A DNA stretch of 64,000 nt from Flavobacterium sp. LC2016-01 (lineage in GTDB: Bacteria; Bacteroidota; Bacteroidia; Flavobacteriales; Flavobacteriaceae): NCBI RefSeq assembly GCF_009711135.1, contig NZ_WMIC01000001.1, positions 248,001-312,000 of the forward strand, written 5' to 3'. How positions within the stretch are numbered: the first letter of the stretch is position 1; each line of letters starts with the position of its first letter. A model generated the notes under the pieces. The model saw nothing but the letters and a program-made list of their open reading frames with translations. It made no database searches and was not told where the DNA came from. Below are positions 51,697 through 60,832 of this stretch, piece after piece. The translations under genes and the position numbers were made by a program.

Positions 51697-52857
51697 TTAT
51701 TTGACTGGCTGATCTTTATAGGTTTCGATTTCGAAAATTAAAGTAGCGTTTGGCGGAATTACGCCTCCTGCACCTTTTTCTCCATAAGCCAAATTTGAAG
51801 GAAGAAAGAAAATTGCTTTGTCTCCGTCAGTCATCATATCTAAAGCTTCAATGAAACCAGGAATCATACCATCTTTTTTTCCAACTGCAAAAGGGAAAGC
51901 TTTGTATCCTCCGCCAGCATCTCTGTTAGCATCATATTTGCCGTACTCTTTAGCTACTTTGGCAATACTGCTGTCAAAAAGATTTCCATCTTCAAAATAA
52001 CCTGCGTAGTGAAAATATATTGTAGATCCTTCAGCTCCTTTTACGCCAGTTCCTTTTTGTGTAATCACATATTTTAAGCCAGATGCAGTTGTAGTTGCTT
52101 TTGCTTTAGTTGCGGCAAAATAAGCTGCTTTTGTTGTGATTACTTTTTTCGCTTCAACATTTTTTGCTTCTTCTTTTTTTACATCATCAGCCAAAACTTT
52201 TACAGCATCAAATTTTTTAGCTGCAGCACCTTTGCGTGTAATCGTGATTTTGGTCATGATATCATTCTGAACAATTTTGTTTACATTATCCATTCCAGAA
52301 ACTACATGACCAAAAATTGTGTGTTTTCCGTTTAACCAAGGTGTATCTTTATGCGTGATAAAAAACTGACTTCCGTTAGTTGCTGGACCAGAATTTGCCA
52401 TTGCTAGAATACCGCCTTTGTCAAATTTCAATTCTTCAGTAAATTCATCTTTAAAGGAATATCCAGGACCTCCAGAACCATTTCCGTCTGGATCTCCACC
52501 CTGAATCATGAAATCATTAATAACGCGGTGGAATTTCAAACCATCATAAAATGGTCTTCCTTTAAGTCTTTCTACTTTAACATTTGGATTTGTTCCGTCT
52601 GCCAAAGAAATAAAATTAGCTACAGTAATAGGGGCTTTTACATATTCTAAAGAAACAACGATATCGCCTTTTGAAGTTGAAATTGTTGCAAAAATACCAT
52701 CATTTGGATTCGCTGGAAGAGCTGATTTTGCAGTAACAGCAGTTTTAGCAGGGACAGTTTTAGCTGGAGCCGCTTTTGGTTTTGCTGCCGGTTTTTTTGT
52801 TTGTGCCTGAAGATTTACTACTGCCAAACAGAATAATAATAGAAATTTAAATTTCAT
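51697..52857 (-). CDS. Exported dual-domain peptidyl-prolyl isomerase (cyclophilin + FKBP)
   Basis: 386 residues: signal peptide (to about VNLQAQ), an Ala/Lys/Pro-rich linker, a cyclophilin domain (about 55-215) with the catalytic Arg in GLKFHRVINDFMIQGGDP and the SQFFITHKDTPWLNGKH block, a Lys/Ala linker, then an FKBP domain (about 255-380: VYFHYAG-like IYFHYAGYFEDGNLFDSS, GKKDGMIPGFIEAL, SNLAYGEKGAGGVIPPNATLIFEIE). Both active sites look complete. Last gene of the operon with gldI; paralogous to the next gene. Probably folds secreted or outer-membrane proteins in the periplasm. Confidence 0.93.
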   Translation of the reverse strand: MKFKFLLLFCLAVVNLQAQTKKPAAKPKAAPAKTVPAKTAVTAKSALPANPNDGIFATISTSKGDIVVSLEYVKAPITVANFISLADGTNPNVKVERLKGRPFYDGLKFHRVINDFMIQGGDPDGNGSGGPGYSFKDEFTEELKFDKGGILAMANSGPATNGSQFFITHKDTPWLNGKHTIFGHVVSGMDNVNKIVQNDIMTKITITRKGAAAKKFDAVKVLADDVKKEEAKNVEAKKVITTKAAYFAATKAKATTTASGLKYVITQKGTGVKGAEGSTIYFHYAGYFEDGNLFDSSIAKVAKEYGKYDANRDAGGGYKAFPFAVGKKDGMIPGFIEALDMMTDGDKAIFFLPSNLAYGEKGAGGVIPPNATLIFEIETYKDQPVK

Positions 52858-52890
52858 TTTGTGTCAAATTTAAGTCTGCGTACTAATTTA

Positions 52891-53967
52891 TTATTGTGGT
52901 TTTTCTAATAATTGAATTTCGAAAATGATATTTGCATTTGGAGGAATAACGCCTCCAGCACCAGTTGCTCCGTAAGCCAAGTGAGATGGAATAAACAGAA
53001 CCGCTTTGTCTCCAAATGAAAGCTGCTCAATTCCTTCAATAAATCCAGGAATTAAACCGTCTTTTTTTCCTGCCTGAAATGGAATTGGCTGATAACCGTG
53101 TTGTTCTTCTCTTGAAACGTCATATTTTCCAAAAGCTTTTGCAACATCCGCAATGCTTGAATCGAATAAAGTTCCGTCTTCAAGGAAACCTGCGTAATGA
53201 ATGTAAACCTGAGTTCCAATAGCTGGTTTTTTGCCTGATCCTTTTTCAGTAATAACAAATTCTAAACCTGAATTCGTTTTAGTTGCTTTTGGTCTGATAG
53301 AAGCGTAATAAGCAACTTTTGCTGTTTGAACTCCTGCATATTTGCTTCTTTCCTTTGCAATTTCTGAGAAATAATCACCAAATACTTTTACAGCATCAAA
53401 TTTCTTCGCTGCTTCACCATTTCTGATAATAGTTACTTTAACAATTGTATCGTCTTGTTTTACTTGGTTTACAACTTCTTGTCCTTTCTCCACTACGTGA
53501 CCAAAAATGGTGTGTTTTCCTGTCAGCCAAGGTGTTTCAACATGTGTAATGAAAAATTGGCTGCTGTTTGTTCCAGGACCGTTATTTGCCATTGCTAAAA
53601 CTCCAGCTGAATCAAATTTCAAGTCTGTAATTTCGTCTTTAAATTTGTACCCTGTATCTCCAGAACCAGTTCCTTCTGGATCTCCAGATTGAATCATAAA
53701 ATCTGCAATAACTCTGTGAAACTTTAATCCGTCATAAAAAGGTTTGCCTTTTTTATAATCTTTAGTTACAAATTCATTTTTGCCTTCTGCCAAAGTCACA
53801 AAATTTGCTACAGTAACAGGTGCTTTTTTATAATCTAATTCAACAATGATATGTCCTTTGTTTGTTTCAATATCGGCATATAAACCATCAGGTAAATTAC
53901 TGTGTTCATCTTTACAAGAATAAAGTGAGGTTACGGCTAATAGTAATACTAAAATACTTTTTTTCAT
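52891..53967 (-). CDS. Lipoprotein dual-domain peptidyl-prolyl isomerase (cyclophilin + FKBP)
   Basis: 358 residues with a lipobox (SLYSCKDEHS). Cyclophilin domain with FHRVIADFMIQSGDPEGTG and SQFFITHVETPWL, then an FKBP domain with VYIHYAGFLEDGTLFDSS, GKKDGLIPGFIEGI and HLAYGATGAGGVIPPNANIIFEI. Same architecture as the gene downstream, but membrane-anchored instead of soluble. The two genes are 33 bases apart and gldI is 16 bases upstream. Two compartment-tethered versions of one enzyme suggests division of labour in the envelope. Confidence 0.93.
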   Translation of the reverse strand: MKKSILVLLLAVTSLYSCKDEHSNLPDGLYADIETNKGHIIVELDYKKAPVTVANFVTLAEGKNEFVTKDYKKGKPFYDGLKFHRVIADFMIQSGDPEGTGSGDTGYKFKDEITDLKFDSAGVLAMANNGPGTNSSQFFITHVETPWLTGKHTIFGHVVEKGQEVVNQVKQDDTIVKVTIIRNGEAAKKFDAVKVFGDYFSEIAKERSKYAGVQTAKVAYYASIRPKATKTNSGLEFVITEKGSGKKPAIGTQVYIHYAGFLEDGTLFDSSIADVAKAFGKYDVSREEQHGYQPIPFQAGKKDGLIPGFIEGIEQLSFGDKAVLFIPSHLAYGATGAGGVIPPNANIIFEIQLLEKPQ

Positions 53968-53983
53968 TTCTAAAATGTTTTTT

Positions 53984-54673
53984 TTAAGGGTTTACTGTGT
54001 CTTTTTTAATTTGCGTGGCTGGTTTTACAGCGACCGGTTTTGGTGCGGCAGGTTTTGGTGTTTGTCCTGCTGGAGCTTGTTCGGCTGTAGTTTGTCCTGC
54101 TGGAACAGCTGTTTTTGGTGCAGCCGGATCTGGAACAAAATTACGAAGCGTTACAGTACACATTAATGATTCATTTGTCCCAATTTTGTTATTGTCGCCA
54201 TGATAGCCATAAGCAATATGCGACGGAAATAAAAAGGTAACAGTTTCATTTTTGTGCATATACTTGATACCGTCACGCAGTCCCATCATAATATCTTGTT
54301 TGTCTACGAAATAAGTTTGCGGACCAAGATCAGCTTCCGAATAAATTACTTTGCCTTGAATGTCTTTTATTTCTAAATTGAAATAAGCAATATCGCCTTT
54401 TTTAGGCGTTAAAGTTTCAGTTGGATTTTTTTCATCATAAAAAAACCAATAGCCTTTCCTTGTTGCGTAATATTTTACTTTCGGATTGCTTTTTATGATT
54501 TTTTTGATGACTCCTTCTTCATTAGCTACTAATTTTTTATTTCGGTCAGCCGATTTTTTCATGAAAGTACCTGACGCTCTTGAAAGCGGTCTTCTTGCTT
54601 CTTCATGCTGTTTGCAGCTGGCTAATAGAATAGTAAAAAGAAGTGTATAAATACTGATTTTTAAATACTTCAT
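53984..54673 (-). CDS. gldI: Gliding-motility lipoprotein GldI (FKBP-type isomerase)
   Basis: 229 residues: lipobox LLASCKQHEEARRPLSRA, then the GldI-specific KKSADRNKKLVANEEG and YYATRKGYWFFYDEKN, the FKBP part (FNLEIKDIQGKVIYSE, MMGLRDGIKYMHKNETVTFLFPSHIAYGYHG) and a Pro/Ala/Gln tail (PAGQTTAEQAPAGQTP). GldI is required for gliding and T9SS-related function in Flavobacterium johnsoniae. The tail looks like a low-complexity spacer. In an operon with nrnA upstream (6 bases) and two isomerases downstream. Confidence 0.95.
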   Translation of the reverse strand: MKYLKISIYTLLFTILLASCKQHEEARRPLSRASGTFMKKSADRNKKLVANEEGVIKKIIKSNPKVKYYATRKGYWFFYDEKNPTETLTPKKGDIAYFNLEIKDIQGKVIYSEADLGPQTYFVDKQDIMMGLRDGIKYMHKNETVTFLFPSHIAYGYHGDNNKIGTNESLMCTVTLRNFVPDPAAPKTAVPAGQTTAEQAPAGQTPKPAAPKPVAVKPATQIKKDTVNP

Positions 54674-54679
54674 ATGCGG

Positions 54680-55687
54680 TTATATTGTAAGTTTAGTTAC
54701 TAGATCTTCAAATTTATTTAGTGTTTCTTCCATCGACAAAAGAGATTTTCCGCCGGCGGCATTGCTGTGGCCTCCGCCATTAAAATGATCTCTGGCAAAT
54801 TGATTTACATCGAAACCTCCTTGTGAACGGAAAGATATTTTGATGATTTTTTCTTCTTTATTTTCGATAAAAATAGCAGTAAAAACAATACCTTTTATAC
54901 TTAATCCGTAATTTACAATTCCTTCAGTATCACCTTTAACATAATCAAAAGAATCTAATTCGTCCTGTGTAAGTGATGTATAAGAAGTTTTATGTTTTTC
55001 AAGCACTTTCATGTTCTGCAGCGCGCGTCCAAGCAATTGAAGACGGCTGTACGAACTGTTGTCAAATAATAAAACAGGAATCTGAGTGTTTTCAACTCCT
55101 AAATCAATCAATTCAGCAATAATTCGGTGCGTGTCTCCGGTTGTTCCAGGAAAACGGAAGGAGCCAGAATCGGTTAAGATTCCGGTATAAATACAAGTTG
55201 CAATGGTTTTGTCGATATCTCCTTTTTTGTTTAAAAAAGAAATAAAGTTGTAAACCATTTCGCAGGTTGATCCAAATGAAGTGTCCGAATACATATAAGT
55301 CGCATAATCATCAGGTTTTTGATGATGATCGATCATAACGAATGGAGCTGTCAGCTTGGCTAAAGTTTGTTCCATGATTTCGCCTGTACGATGAAATGCA
55401 TTAAAATCAAGTGTAAAAATCAGCTCAGCTTCTTCTAATATTTTGGTGCAGTTTTCAGTATCTTTTTCAAATATTTTTACCGTTTCTGAACCTGGAAGCC
55501 AGGCTAAAAAATCAGGAAAATCATTTGGAGCAATTACTGTTGGCTGATGATTATTTTTAAGTAAAAAATGGTATAATGCTAAAGTTGAACCCATAGCATC
55601 GCCATCGGGTCCTCTGTGTGGGATTATTGCAATTTTCTTTGGGGCAGAAAGCCACAATTGTATTGCCTGAATATCTTGTATTTTCAT
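54680..55687 (-). CDS. nrnA: DHH-DHHA1 phosphoesterase, NrnA-like
   Basis: 335 residues: DHH domain with IIPHRGPDGDAMGS and the MIDHHQKPD signature, then the DHHA1 domain with the FARDHFNGGGHSNAAGGK substrate-binding loop. NrnA-type enzymes degrade nanoRNA/oligoribonucleotides and pAp, and some degrade c-di-AMP products. The Bacteroidota form precedes gldI here, as in F. johnsoniae (from family knowledge, to be confirmed by alignment). Six bases from gldI; first gene of this operon. Confidence 0.9.
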   Translation of the reverse strand: MKIQDIQAIQLWLSAPKKIAIIPHRGPDGDAMGSTLALYHFLLKNNHQPTVIAPNDFPDFLAWLPGSETVKIFEKDTENCTKILEEAELIFTLDFNAFHRTGEIMEQTLAKLTAPFVMIDHHQKPDDYATYMYSDTSFGSTCEMVYNFISFLNKKGDIDKTIATCIYTGILTDSGSFRFPGTTGDTHRIIAELIDLGVENTQIPVLLFDNSSYSRLQLLGRALQNMKVLEKHKTSYTSLTQDELDSFDYVKGDTEGIVNYGLSIKGIVFTAIFIENKEEKIIKISFRSQGGFDVNQFARDHFNGGGHSNAAGGKSLLSMEETLNKFEDLVTKLTI

Positions 55688-55797
55688 AGTGTGCGAATTT
55701 ACATTTTTTTAATGTAATGTTGCAATCATTTTATAGATTAACACACTTTTAAGTTATGGATTATGAGTTGGGAGTTGTAAGTTTTGAGTTTTGAAAT

Positions 55798-57315
55798 TTA
55801 GCTTTTTGACTGTGCTTTTTTTATTTGGTTCAAAATGCTTTCAATTTTAAAGTTTAGCGTAAGCATTTGGTCATTATATTGAGCAGTGTTTTCAACGATT
55901 TTTTTGCAGGCCAATTCATATAAACTGATTCTTAATTTGCAATATTCAATTAGTTTTTCATTTTGCTCGTGAATTTCTTTTGGTAGGTATAATTTGTCTA
56001 ATTCGTTGATTAAACTAATATTTTCGTTCCAATAATAAATACCACGATCTCGAATCATGTATAAGACAGATTCTTTGTTTTCTTCAATCGAATTTCCGTA
56101 AGGAGTGCTATACGCTTCCAAAGCCATTTTTTCCATATCAGTAAACTCCTGCATCCTTTTTTCATATTCCATCACTTGATAAATATAAACTTTAGAATTT
56201 TTGAAATTTATAAATAAACAAGCAATTATAACGGTAGCAAGTGACGAAATCAGCGCCATGCTGTAATCTTTTCTTTTACGTATAAGAGAAAGTATAAAAC
56301 CAAATAAAATACCAGAAGTAAAACCTGCAATATGAGTACTTGTACCAATTTCATACTTAAGACCGTAAAGTATATTAAGCGAAATCAAGACAATGATAAT
56401 GATTAGTAATTTTAAGTTTATTTTGGTTTCAAAAGTTTTAAATAAAAATGTCACAAGCAAGATTCCATACAAACCAAAAATGGCTCCCGAAGCACCTGCA
56501 TTTATCAAATCTTTGTTCCAGTATAAACTGCTCAAACTGGTAATAATACTACAGAAAAAGTAAGTTGCCAGAAAAGTCCAAATCTTTAAATAGGGTTCTA
56601 AAAGAAGGCCAACATAAGCCAGCGCGAGACAACTTAGAATTAAATGGAAAAATCCAAAATGAACAAAGCAGGAAGTGAGAAGTCTCCAAAATTCGCCTTC
56701 ATAAATCATTGACCCATAAAGTCCTCCCCAGTCAATAATATTTTGAAATTCAGGTTTGAAAAAATGTACTCCTGAAAAAGTCATGGCAAGAAAAACCAAA
56801 AGATTTATGTAAATTAAAATTGGAGTTACCCAATAACCTTTTGAAGGGGTAAAAATCGAAAAGAAAGAATAAAATGATGTAATGTTTTGAGGTGCTGCTT
56901 TTTCTTTATTTAAAACATTTTCTTTTTTAATTTGTTCAAAAAAAACAGCTTCATCTATTTCAAAATCAGAACTGTTTTTAGCACCTTCAAAATAAAGATC
57001 TAAAAAAGCTTCCGTATTTTTTTTATTTCTTCCGCGATCATAGATTTGATTTCCATTTGACGAACTTGAAATTATTGCAGTATTTTCATCAAACGAAAAT
57101 GAAATGGTTTCATACCAGGTGTTTTTATTGTTTTGAGAAATTGCAATTAGTTCATTTTCATCAATGTTAATGATTTTCCAATTTAGTTTTTTGCAAATTG
57201 TGATGGCATTTAAAATAAATGCTTTTTGAGGCAAATTATTTAAAGGCGTTAATTGAGAATATGCTGCAGGAAATCCAAATGCCATTTTTTGATAGTTTTG
57301 ATTTAGGTCGAACAA
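55798..57315 (-). CDS. Rhomboid-family intramembrane serine protease with extensions
   Basis: 505 residues. Membrane core about residues 165-360: FGFFHLILSCLALAYVG (rhomboid His-rich motif), catalytic Ser in INAGASGAIFGLYGI, catalytic His in STHIAGFTSGILFG. An N-terminal soluble domain of about 160 residues (FAFSFDENTAIISSSSNG etc.) and a C-terminal helical extension of about 130 residues flank it. The extensions are common in Bacteroidota rhomboids but unassigned. Cleaves membrane proteins near or in their transmembrane segments; the substrate is unknown. Confidence 0.9.
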   Translation of the reverse strand: MFDLNQNYQKMAFGFPAAYSQLTPLNNLPQKAFILNAITICKKLNWKIINIDENELIAISQNNKNTWYETISFSFDENTAIISSSSNGNQIYDRGRNKKNTEAFLDLYFEGAKNSSDFEIDEAVFFEQIKKENVLNKEKAAPQNITSFYSFFSIFTPSKGYWVTPILIYINLLVFLAMTFSGVHFFKPEFQNIIDWGGLYGSMIYEGEFWRLLTSCFVHFGFFHLILSCLALAYVGLLLEPYLKIWTFLATYFFCSIITSLSSLYWNKDLINAGASGAIFGLYGILLVTFLFKTFETKINLKLLIIIIVLISLNILYGLKYEIGTSTHIAGFTSGILFGFILSLIRKRKDYSMALISSLATVIIACLFINFKNSKVYIYQVMEYEKRMQEFTDMEKMALEAYSTPYGNSIEENKESVLYMIRDRGIYYWNENISLINELDKLYLPKEIHEQNEKLIEYCKLRISLYELACKKIVENTAQYNDQMLTLNFKIESILNQIKKAQSKS

Positions 57316-57354
57316 TACTACAAAAAAAACTTTTATTTCTTAGAAAAATATTCA

Positions 57355-58611
57355 TTACAGATGTTCCAATTCTTCTTTCTTAAATCGCTGATACAATTTA
57401 TACTTTGCACCTTTTATAATTTGTGATTTGTAAATTCCAACAGAACCTGAAGAAAAATAAGCAATCGTACAGCCAAGCGCAATAAAAATTCCAGGCTGAA
57501 TACCAAATAATTCCATTCCCATAATGGTGCAGGCGATAGGAGTGTGGGTTGCTCCCGAAAAAACAGAAACAAAACCAATTCCGGCGAGAAGAGCAATTGG
57601 CATTGGAATAATTAAGGATAGAGCACTTCCTAAAGTTGCGCCTACAAAAAATAATGGTGTTACTTCACCGCCTTTAAAACCGGCGCCTAAAGTAAATCCT
57701 GTAAAAAGAATTTTTAGCAAAAAGTCGTACCATTGGTTTGGATTAGAAAAAGAATCAACAATTACTGGAACGCCAAGTCCGGAGAATTTTGTAAATCCAA
57801 AACCCGCAATTGCAATGGCTAAAATCACGCCGCCAATAACCGGACGAAGTGGCGGATACTTAATGTTTTTTGAAAAAAGAGAACTCCAAAAGTGCGTGCT
57901 TCTTGCAAATAATAAAGCAGCAAAACCAGATAAAAGCCCAATTATTAAGGTATAAAAAATATTACTGAAACTAATTTCTGGAACAACCGGAATACTATAA
58001 TGTGTATGTTTTATTTCCCAAAATTCGACAGTAAAATAAGCTGCATAAGCGACTAAAAATGAAAGTAAAATACTTTTGAAATTGATCTTGCTGAAATACA
58101 AAACTTCCAAAGCAAAAATGGCACCCGCCAAAGGCGTTCCAAAAACCGATGCAAAACCCGCACTGATTCCGAGAATAATTAAAATTTTGCGTTCAGAATT
58201 GTCAAGTTTGAAAATTTTAGTGAATTGGTCAGCAATGGCGCCTCCCATTTGAACCGCAGTTCCTTCACGTCCAGCAGAACCTCCAAATAAATGTGTCAGC
58301 AAAGTCCCTAAAAGAACTAAAGGAGCCATTTTAAACGGAATCACTTTTTGCGGATTCTCATATTCTTCCAGCAGTAAATTATTGCCTTTTGCAACAGATT
58401 CTCCCCAGTAATAATAACTCAAACCGACTAATAATCCACCAAAAGGCAGAAGCCAGATAATCCAGTCGTGATGTATTCTAAATTGTGTTACCCATTCTAA
58501 AGAAACAAGAAAAAATGCCGATGCAGATCCTGATAATATACCAATTAAACCACAAATAAAAATCCATTTAGGTATGGAAAGCAGTAATTGTTTTAGGTTT
58601 TGAGAAGTCAT
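57355..58611 (-). CDS. CLC-family protein, probable fluoride/proton antiporter (CLC-F type)
   Basis: 418 residues from the ATG at 58611. The longer frame opens at a GTG inside a palindrome and adds residues from it. Around ten membrane helices. The usual CLC motif GSGIP is replaced by KGNNLLLEE, GKEGP by GGSAGREGTAVQ, and GxFxP by FKGGEVTPLFFVG. These substitutions (GNNL- and GREGT-type) are those I associate with fluoride-exporting CLC-F proteins rather than chloride CLCs. No fluoride riboswitch is visible upstream; the leader is a palindromic repeat. No CBS domains. Confidence 0.85.
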   Translation of the reverse strand: MTSQNLKQLLLSIPKWIFICGLIGILSGSASAFFLVSLEWVTQFRIHHDWIIWLLPFGGLLVGLSYYYWGESVAKGNNLLLEEYENPQKVIPFKMAPLVLLGTLLTHLFGGSAGREGTAVQMGGAIADQFTKIFKLDNSERKILIILGISAGFASVFGTPLAGAIFALEVLYFSKINFKSILLSFLVAYAAYFTVEFWEIKHTHYSIPVVPEISFSNIFYTLIIGLLSGFAALLFARSTHFWSSLFSKNIKYPPLRPVIGGVILAIAIAGFGFTKFSGLGVPVIVDSFSNPNQWYDFLLKILFTGFTLGAGFKGGEVTPLFFVGATLGSALSLIIPMPIALLAGIGFVSVFSGATHTPIACTIMGMELFGIQPGIFIALGCTIAYFSSGSVGIYKSQIIKGAKYKLYQRFKKEELEHL

Positions 58612-58633
58612 TAAATAGGTTTGATTTTTTTCT

Positions 58634-58755
58634 GCCACGAATTTCACGAATTTTCACGAATTAAAATAGAAAAAATCATTTTAAATCTTTTTATCCCGAT
58701 AGCTATCGGGAGTGGCAAAAGAGAAGTAAATTAGTGAAAATTCGTGAATTCGTGC
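58634..58755. repeat. Inverted repeat, family F (copy 2) with inner CCCGATAGCTATCGGG
   Basis: Arms GCCACGAATTTCACGAATTT / AAATTCGTGAATTCGTGC, with an inner perfect 16-bp palindrome. It separates the CLC gene from the RidA gene. Related to 26926-26976. Confidence 0.8.
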
Positions 58756-58765
58756 CGAAAAAATA

Positions 58766-59149
58766 TTACTGTACAACAGCTGTAAATTCGATTTCTACCA
58801 AATATTCTGGAGCAACTAATTTACTGATTTCATAAAAACCTGTTGTAGGTTTTACATCTTTAAAAAAAGCAGAATGCGCTCTGGCAACTTCTTCAAAAGT
58901 AGAAATATCAGTTGTAAAAATTCTAGTTCTGATCACGTCTTTTATTCCCACATTCAAATCCTCCAAAACTTTTTCAACACGTTCGATTATATTATAGGTC
59001 TGCGCATAAGCGTCATCGGCTTTTACTTTGTCTCCGTCAACGATTGCAACAGTTCCCGAAACTTCAATGATATTACCAATTCTTACAGCACGGCAGTATC
59101 CCATTTTGTCTTCCCACGGTGATCCTGTTAAGATGTTTTCTCTTTTCAT
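58766..59149 (-). CDS. RidA-family protein (reactive intermediate deaminase)
   Basis: 127 residues, RidA/YjgF length and pattern: SPWEDKMGYCRAVRIGNIIEVSGTVAI, NIIERVEKVLEDLNVGIKDVIRTRIFTTDIS (with the Arg in RTRIF), PTTGFYEISKLVAPEYLVEIEFTA. RidA deaminates enamine/imine intermediates in amino-acid metabolism. It is a member of the YjgF/RutC superfamily, so other substrates are possible. Cytoplasmic, single gene. Confidence 0.9.
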   Translation of the reverse strand: MKRENILTGSPWEDKMGYCRAVRIGNIIEVSGTVAIVDGDKVKADDAYAQTYNIIERVEKVLEDLNVGIKDVIRTRIFTTDISTFEEVARAHSAFFKDVKPTTGFYEISKLVAPEYLVEIEFTAVVQ

Positions 59150-59321
59150 TTTATGAGTTTTTTTGAATTGTTTTCGGTGGTTTTAAAAAACAAATTCAGG
59201 TTAATTAATGTGCTGCAATTTATAAAATAAGCCTGTGAAAAAGAATCATTTTAGTTTGAAATCCCTCTTAAAATCCCTCTTTTTTGTGATATTTTGAAAA
59301 TGAATTACGGTTTTATTTGCT

Positions 59322-59618
59322 TTACTGTTCTTCGTAAATTCGGAGTTTGTTTTGTGTATTTGTCAAGTGCTGCTGTAAAACTTCAATTTTATTCAGTAAA
59401 TGATAAATGGCGTCAATTCCTTCTAAATTGATATTAAGATCATAATGCATTCGCATCATTTTTTCGATTGCTGGCAATTGTTCTGGCTCTAGATATTCAT
59501 CATTTTCTTCAAAAATAATTTCGACCAAACCATAATTATTAAGCTCTTTTATAAACGTATTTTCAATTTCGTGATACAGACAAAATTGTTTTATTTGGAT
59601 TAAATTTTTACTGCTCAT
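59322..59618 (-). CDS. cbpM: Chaperone-modulator CbpM-like protein
   Basis: 98 residues: IQIKQFCLYHEIENTFIKELNNYGLVEIIFEENDEYLE plus EKMMRMHYDLNINLEGIDAIYHLLNKIEVLQ, the MerR-like CbpM pattern. CbpM binds CbpA and inhibits its J-domain activity and DNA binding in E. coli. It overlaps the DnaJ-like gene's 3' end by 11 bases, which supports a cbpA-cbpM operon. Confidence 0.9.
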   Translation of the reverse strand: MSSKNLIQIKQFCLYHEIENTFIKELNNYGLVEIIFEENDEYLEPEQLPAIEKMMRMHYDLNINLEGIDAIYHLLNKIEVLQQHLTNTQNKLRIYEEQ

Positions 59619-60531
59619 GATTTCTTAGTTTAGATAATTCTGTAAACAATTCTTTTTCTTTTTCAGATAATTTGGTCGAGATTTTTAAGTTGTAGGTTAC
59701 GTATAAGTCACCAAATTGATTGTCTTTTTTATAAACTGGAAATCCTTTTCCTTTTAATTTGACTTTAGTTCCCGTTTGAGTTTCGGAAGGAACTTTAATT
59801 TTTACTTTTCCGTCAAATGTCTTGATGCTGATTTCTCCTCCTAAAACTGCAGTGTATAAATCCAGATCGACATTTGAATACAGATTATCTCCGTCTCTTT
59901 TAAAATCAGAATTATTAGAGATAGAAAAAGTAATATACAAATCACCGTTTGGACCTCCATTAACACCAGCACCGCCATGCCCCGAAATTTTTATAACCTG
60001 ACCGTTTTCAACTCCGGCCGGAATTGTAATCCGGATATTCTTGCCATTTACGGTTAAACTTTGTTTGTGCGTCGTGTATGCTTGTGCTAGATCAAGCTGT
60101 AATTCGGCATTGAAATCCTGACCTCTATATTTGGACTGAGCTCGGCTGCTTCGCCCAGATCCATACATCGAATTGAAGAATTCTGAGAAATCACTTCCTG
60201 AAAAATCACCGCCAAAACCAGAAAAATCCTGACCGCTTTGCTGTCTTGAATATTGCTGATGCTGTTGCTGATTTGGATCGTAACCTGCCTTTTCAAATTC
60301 ATCAGCATGTTTCCAGTCTTTTCCGTATTTATCATATTTTTTACGATTTTCCGGATTACTCAAAACTTCATTTGCTTCGTTGATTTCCTTGAATTTCCTC
60401 TCCGCATCTTTATCATTCGGATTCAAATCAGGGTGATATTTTCGGGCTAATTTCCTGTAGGCTTTTTTGATTTCGGCCTCAGTTGCAGCCTTCGTTATAT
60501 CTAATGTTTTGTAATAGTCGATATAATCCAT
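59608..60531 (-). CDS. cbpA: CbpA-like DnaJ co-chaperone
   Basis: 307 residues: J-domain (about 1-70) with HPD in RKYHPDLNPND, a Gly/Phe/Ser/Gln region (QQHQQYSRQQSGQDFSGFGG, no Cys-rich zinc finger), and two C-terminal beta domains (DFNAELQLDLAQAYTTHKQSL, IKISGHGGAGVNGGPNGDLYIT, DLYTAVLGGEISIKTFDGKV, GTKVKLKGKGFPVYKK). The absence of the zinc finger and the coupled cbpM identify a CbpA type, not DnaJ. A Hsp40 partner of DnaK, nucleoid-associated in E. coli. Confidence 0.93.
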   Translation of the reverse strand: MDYIDYYKTLDITKAATEAEIKKAYRKLARKYHPDLNPNDKDAERKFKEINEANEVLSNPENRKKYDKYGKDWKHADEFEKAGYDPNQQQHQQYSRQQSGQDFSGFGGDFSGSDFSEFFNSMYGSGRSSRAQSKYRGQDFNAELQLDLAQAYTTHKQSLTVNGKNIRITIPAGVENGQVIKISGHGGAGVNGGPNGDLYITFSISNNSDFKRDGDNLYSNVDLDLYTAVLGGEISIKTFDGKVKIKVPSETQTGTKVKLKGKGFPVYKKDNQFGDLYVTYNLKISTKLSEKEKELFTELSKLRNHEQ

Positions 60532-60832
60532 CTTTTTGATTTTTTATAAACGTGAATTAAAACCTTGAATTTAAGAATAAGTTGTTAACTATCAAAATGA
60601 TGATGTTCTTTTTGAAAGAAAAAAAAGTAGGTTTACATTAATTTGGAATTTGGATTTTATTTTCTTGAAAGTTTATTTGAAGAATTATTGGCAGGTTTTT
60701 TGATTCTAAAAATTTGCCCAAATTATTGTTATAAAATCCTTAAAGTTAAAGTGCGTAAGTAAATTATATTATTTTTGCTTTGCTGTACTATTTTATAAAA
60801 CTATAAAAGGCGAGATCGATAAAACTTTTTCA
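60532..60832. other. Divergent intergenic region between cbpA and 60833 gene
   Basis: 301 bases, AT-rich, no ORF and no palindrome found. TATTTTTG at 60770-60777 is a possible -7 box for the plus-strand gene; no -33 box was seen. Confidence 0.45.

Noticed and set aside
58612..58647. GTG start for the CLC protein
   Set aside because: The added residues are encoded by a dispersed palindrome; the ATG at 58611 begins the family-typical part.
58612..58765. Fluoride riboswitch upstream of the CLC gene
   Set aside because: No GGTGATGG...CCCGCC-type crcB motif was seen; the space is a family F palindrome.
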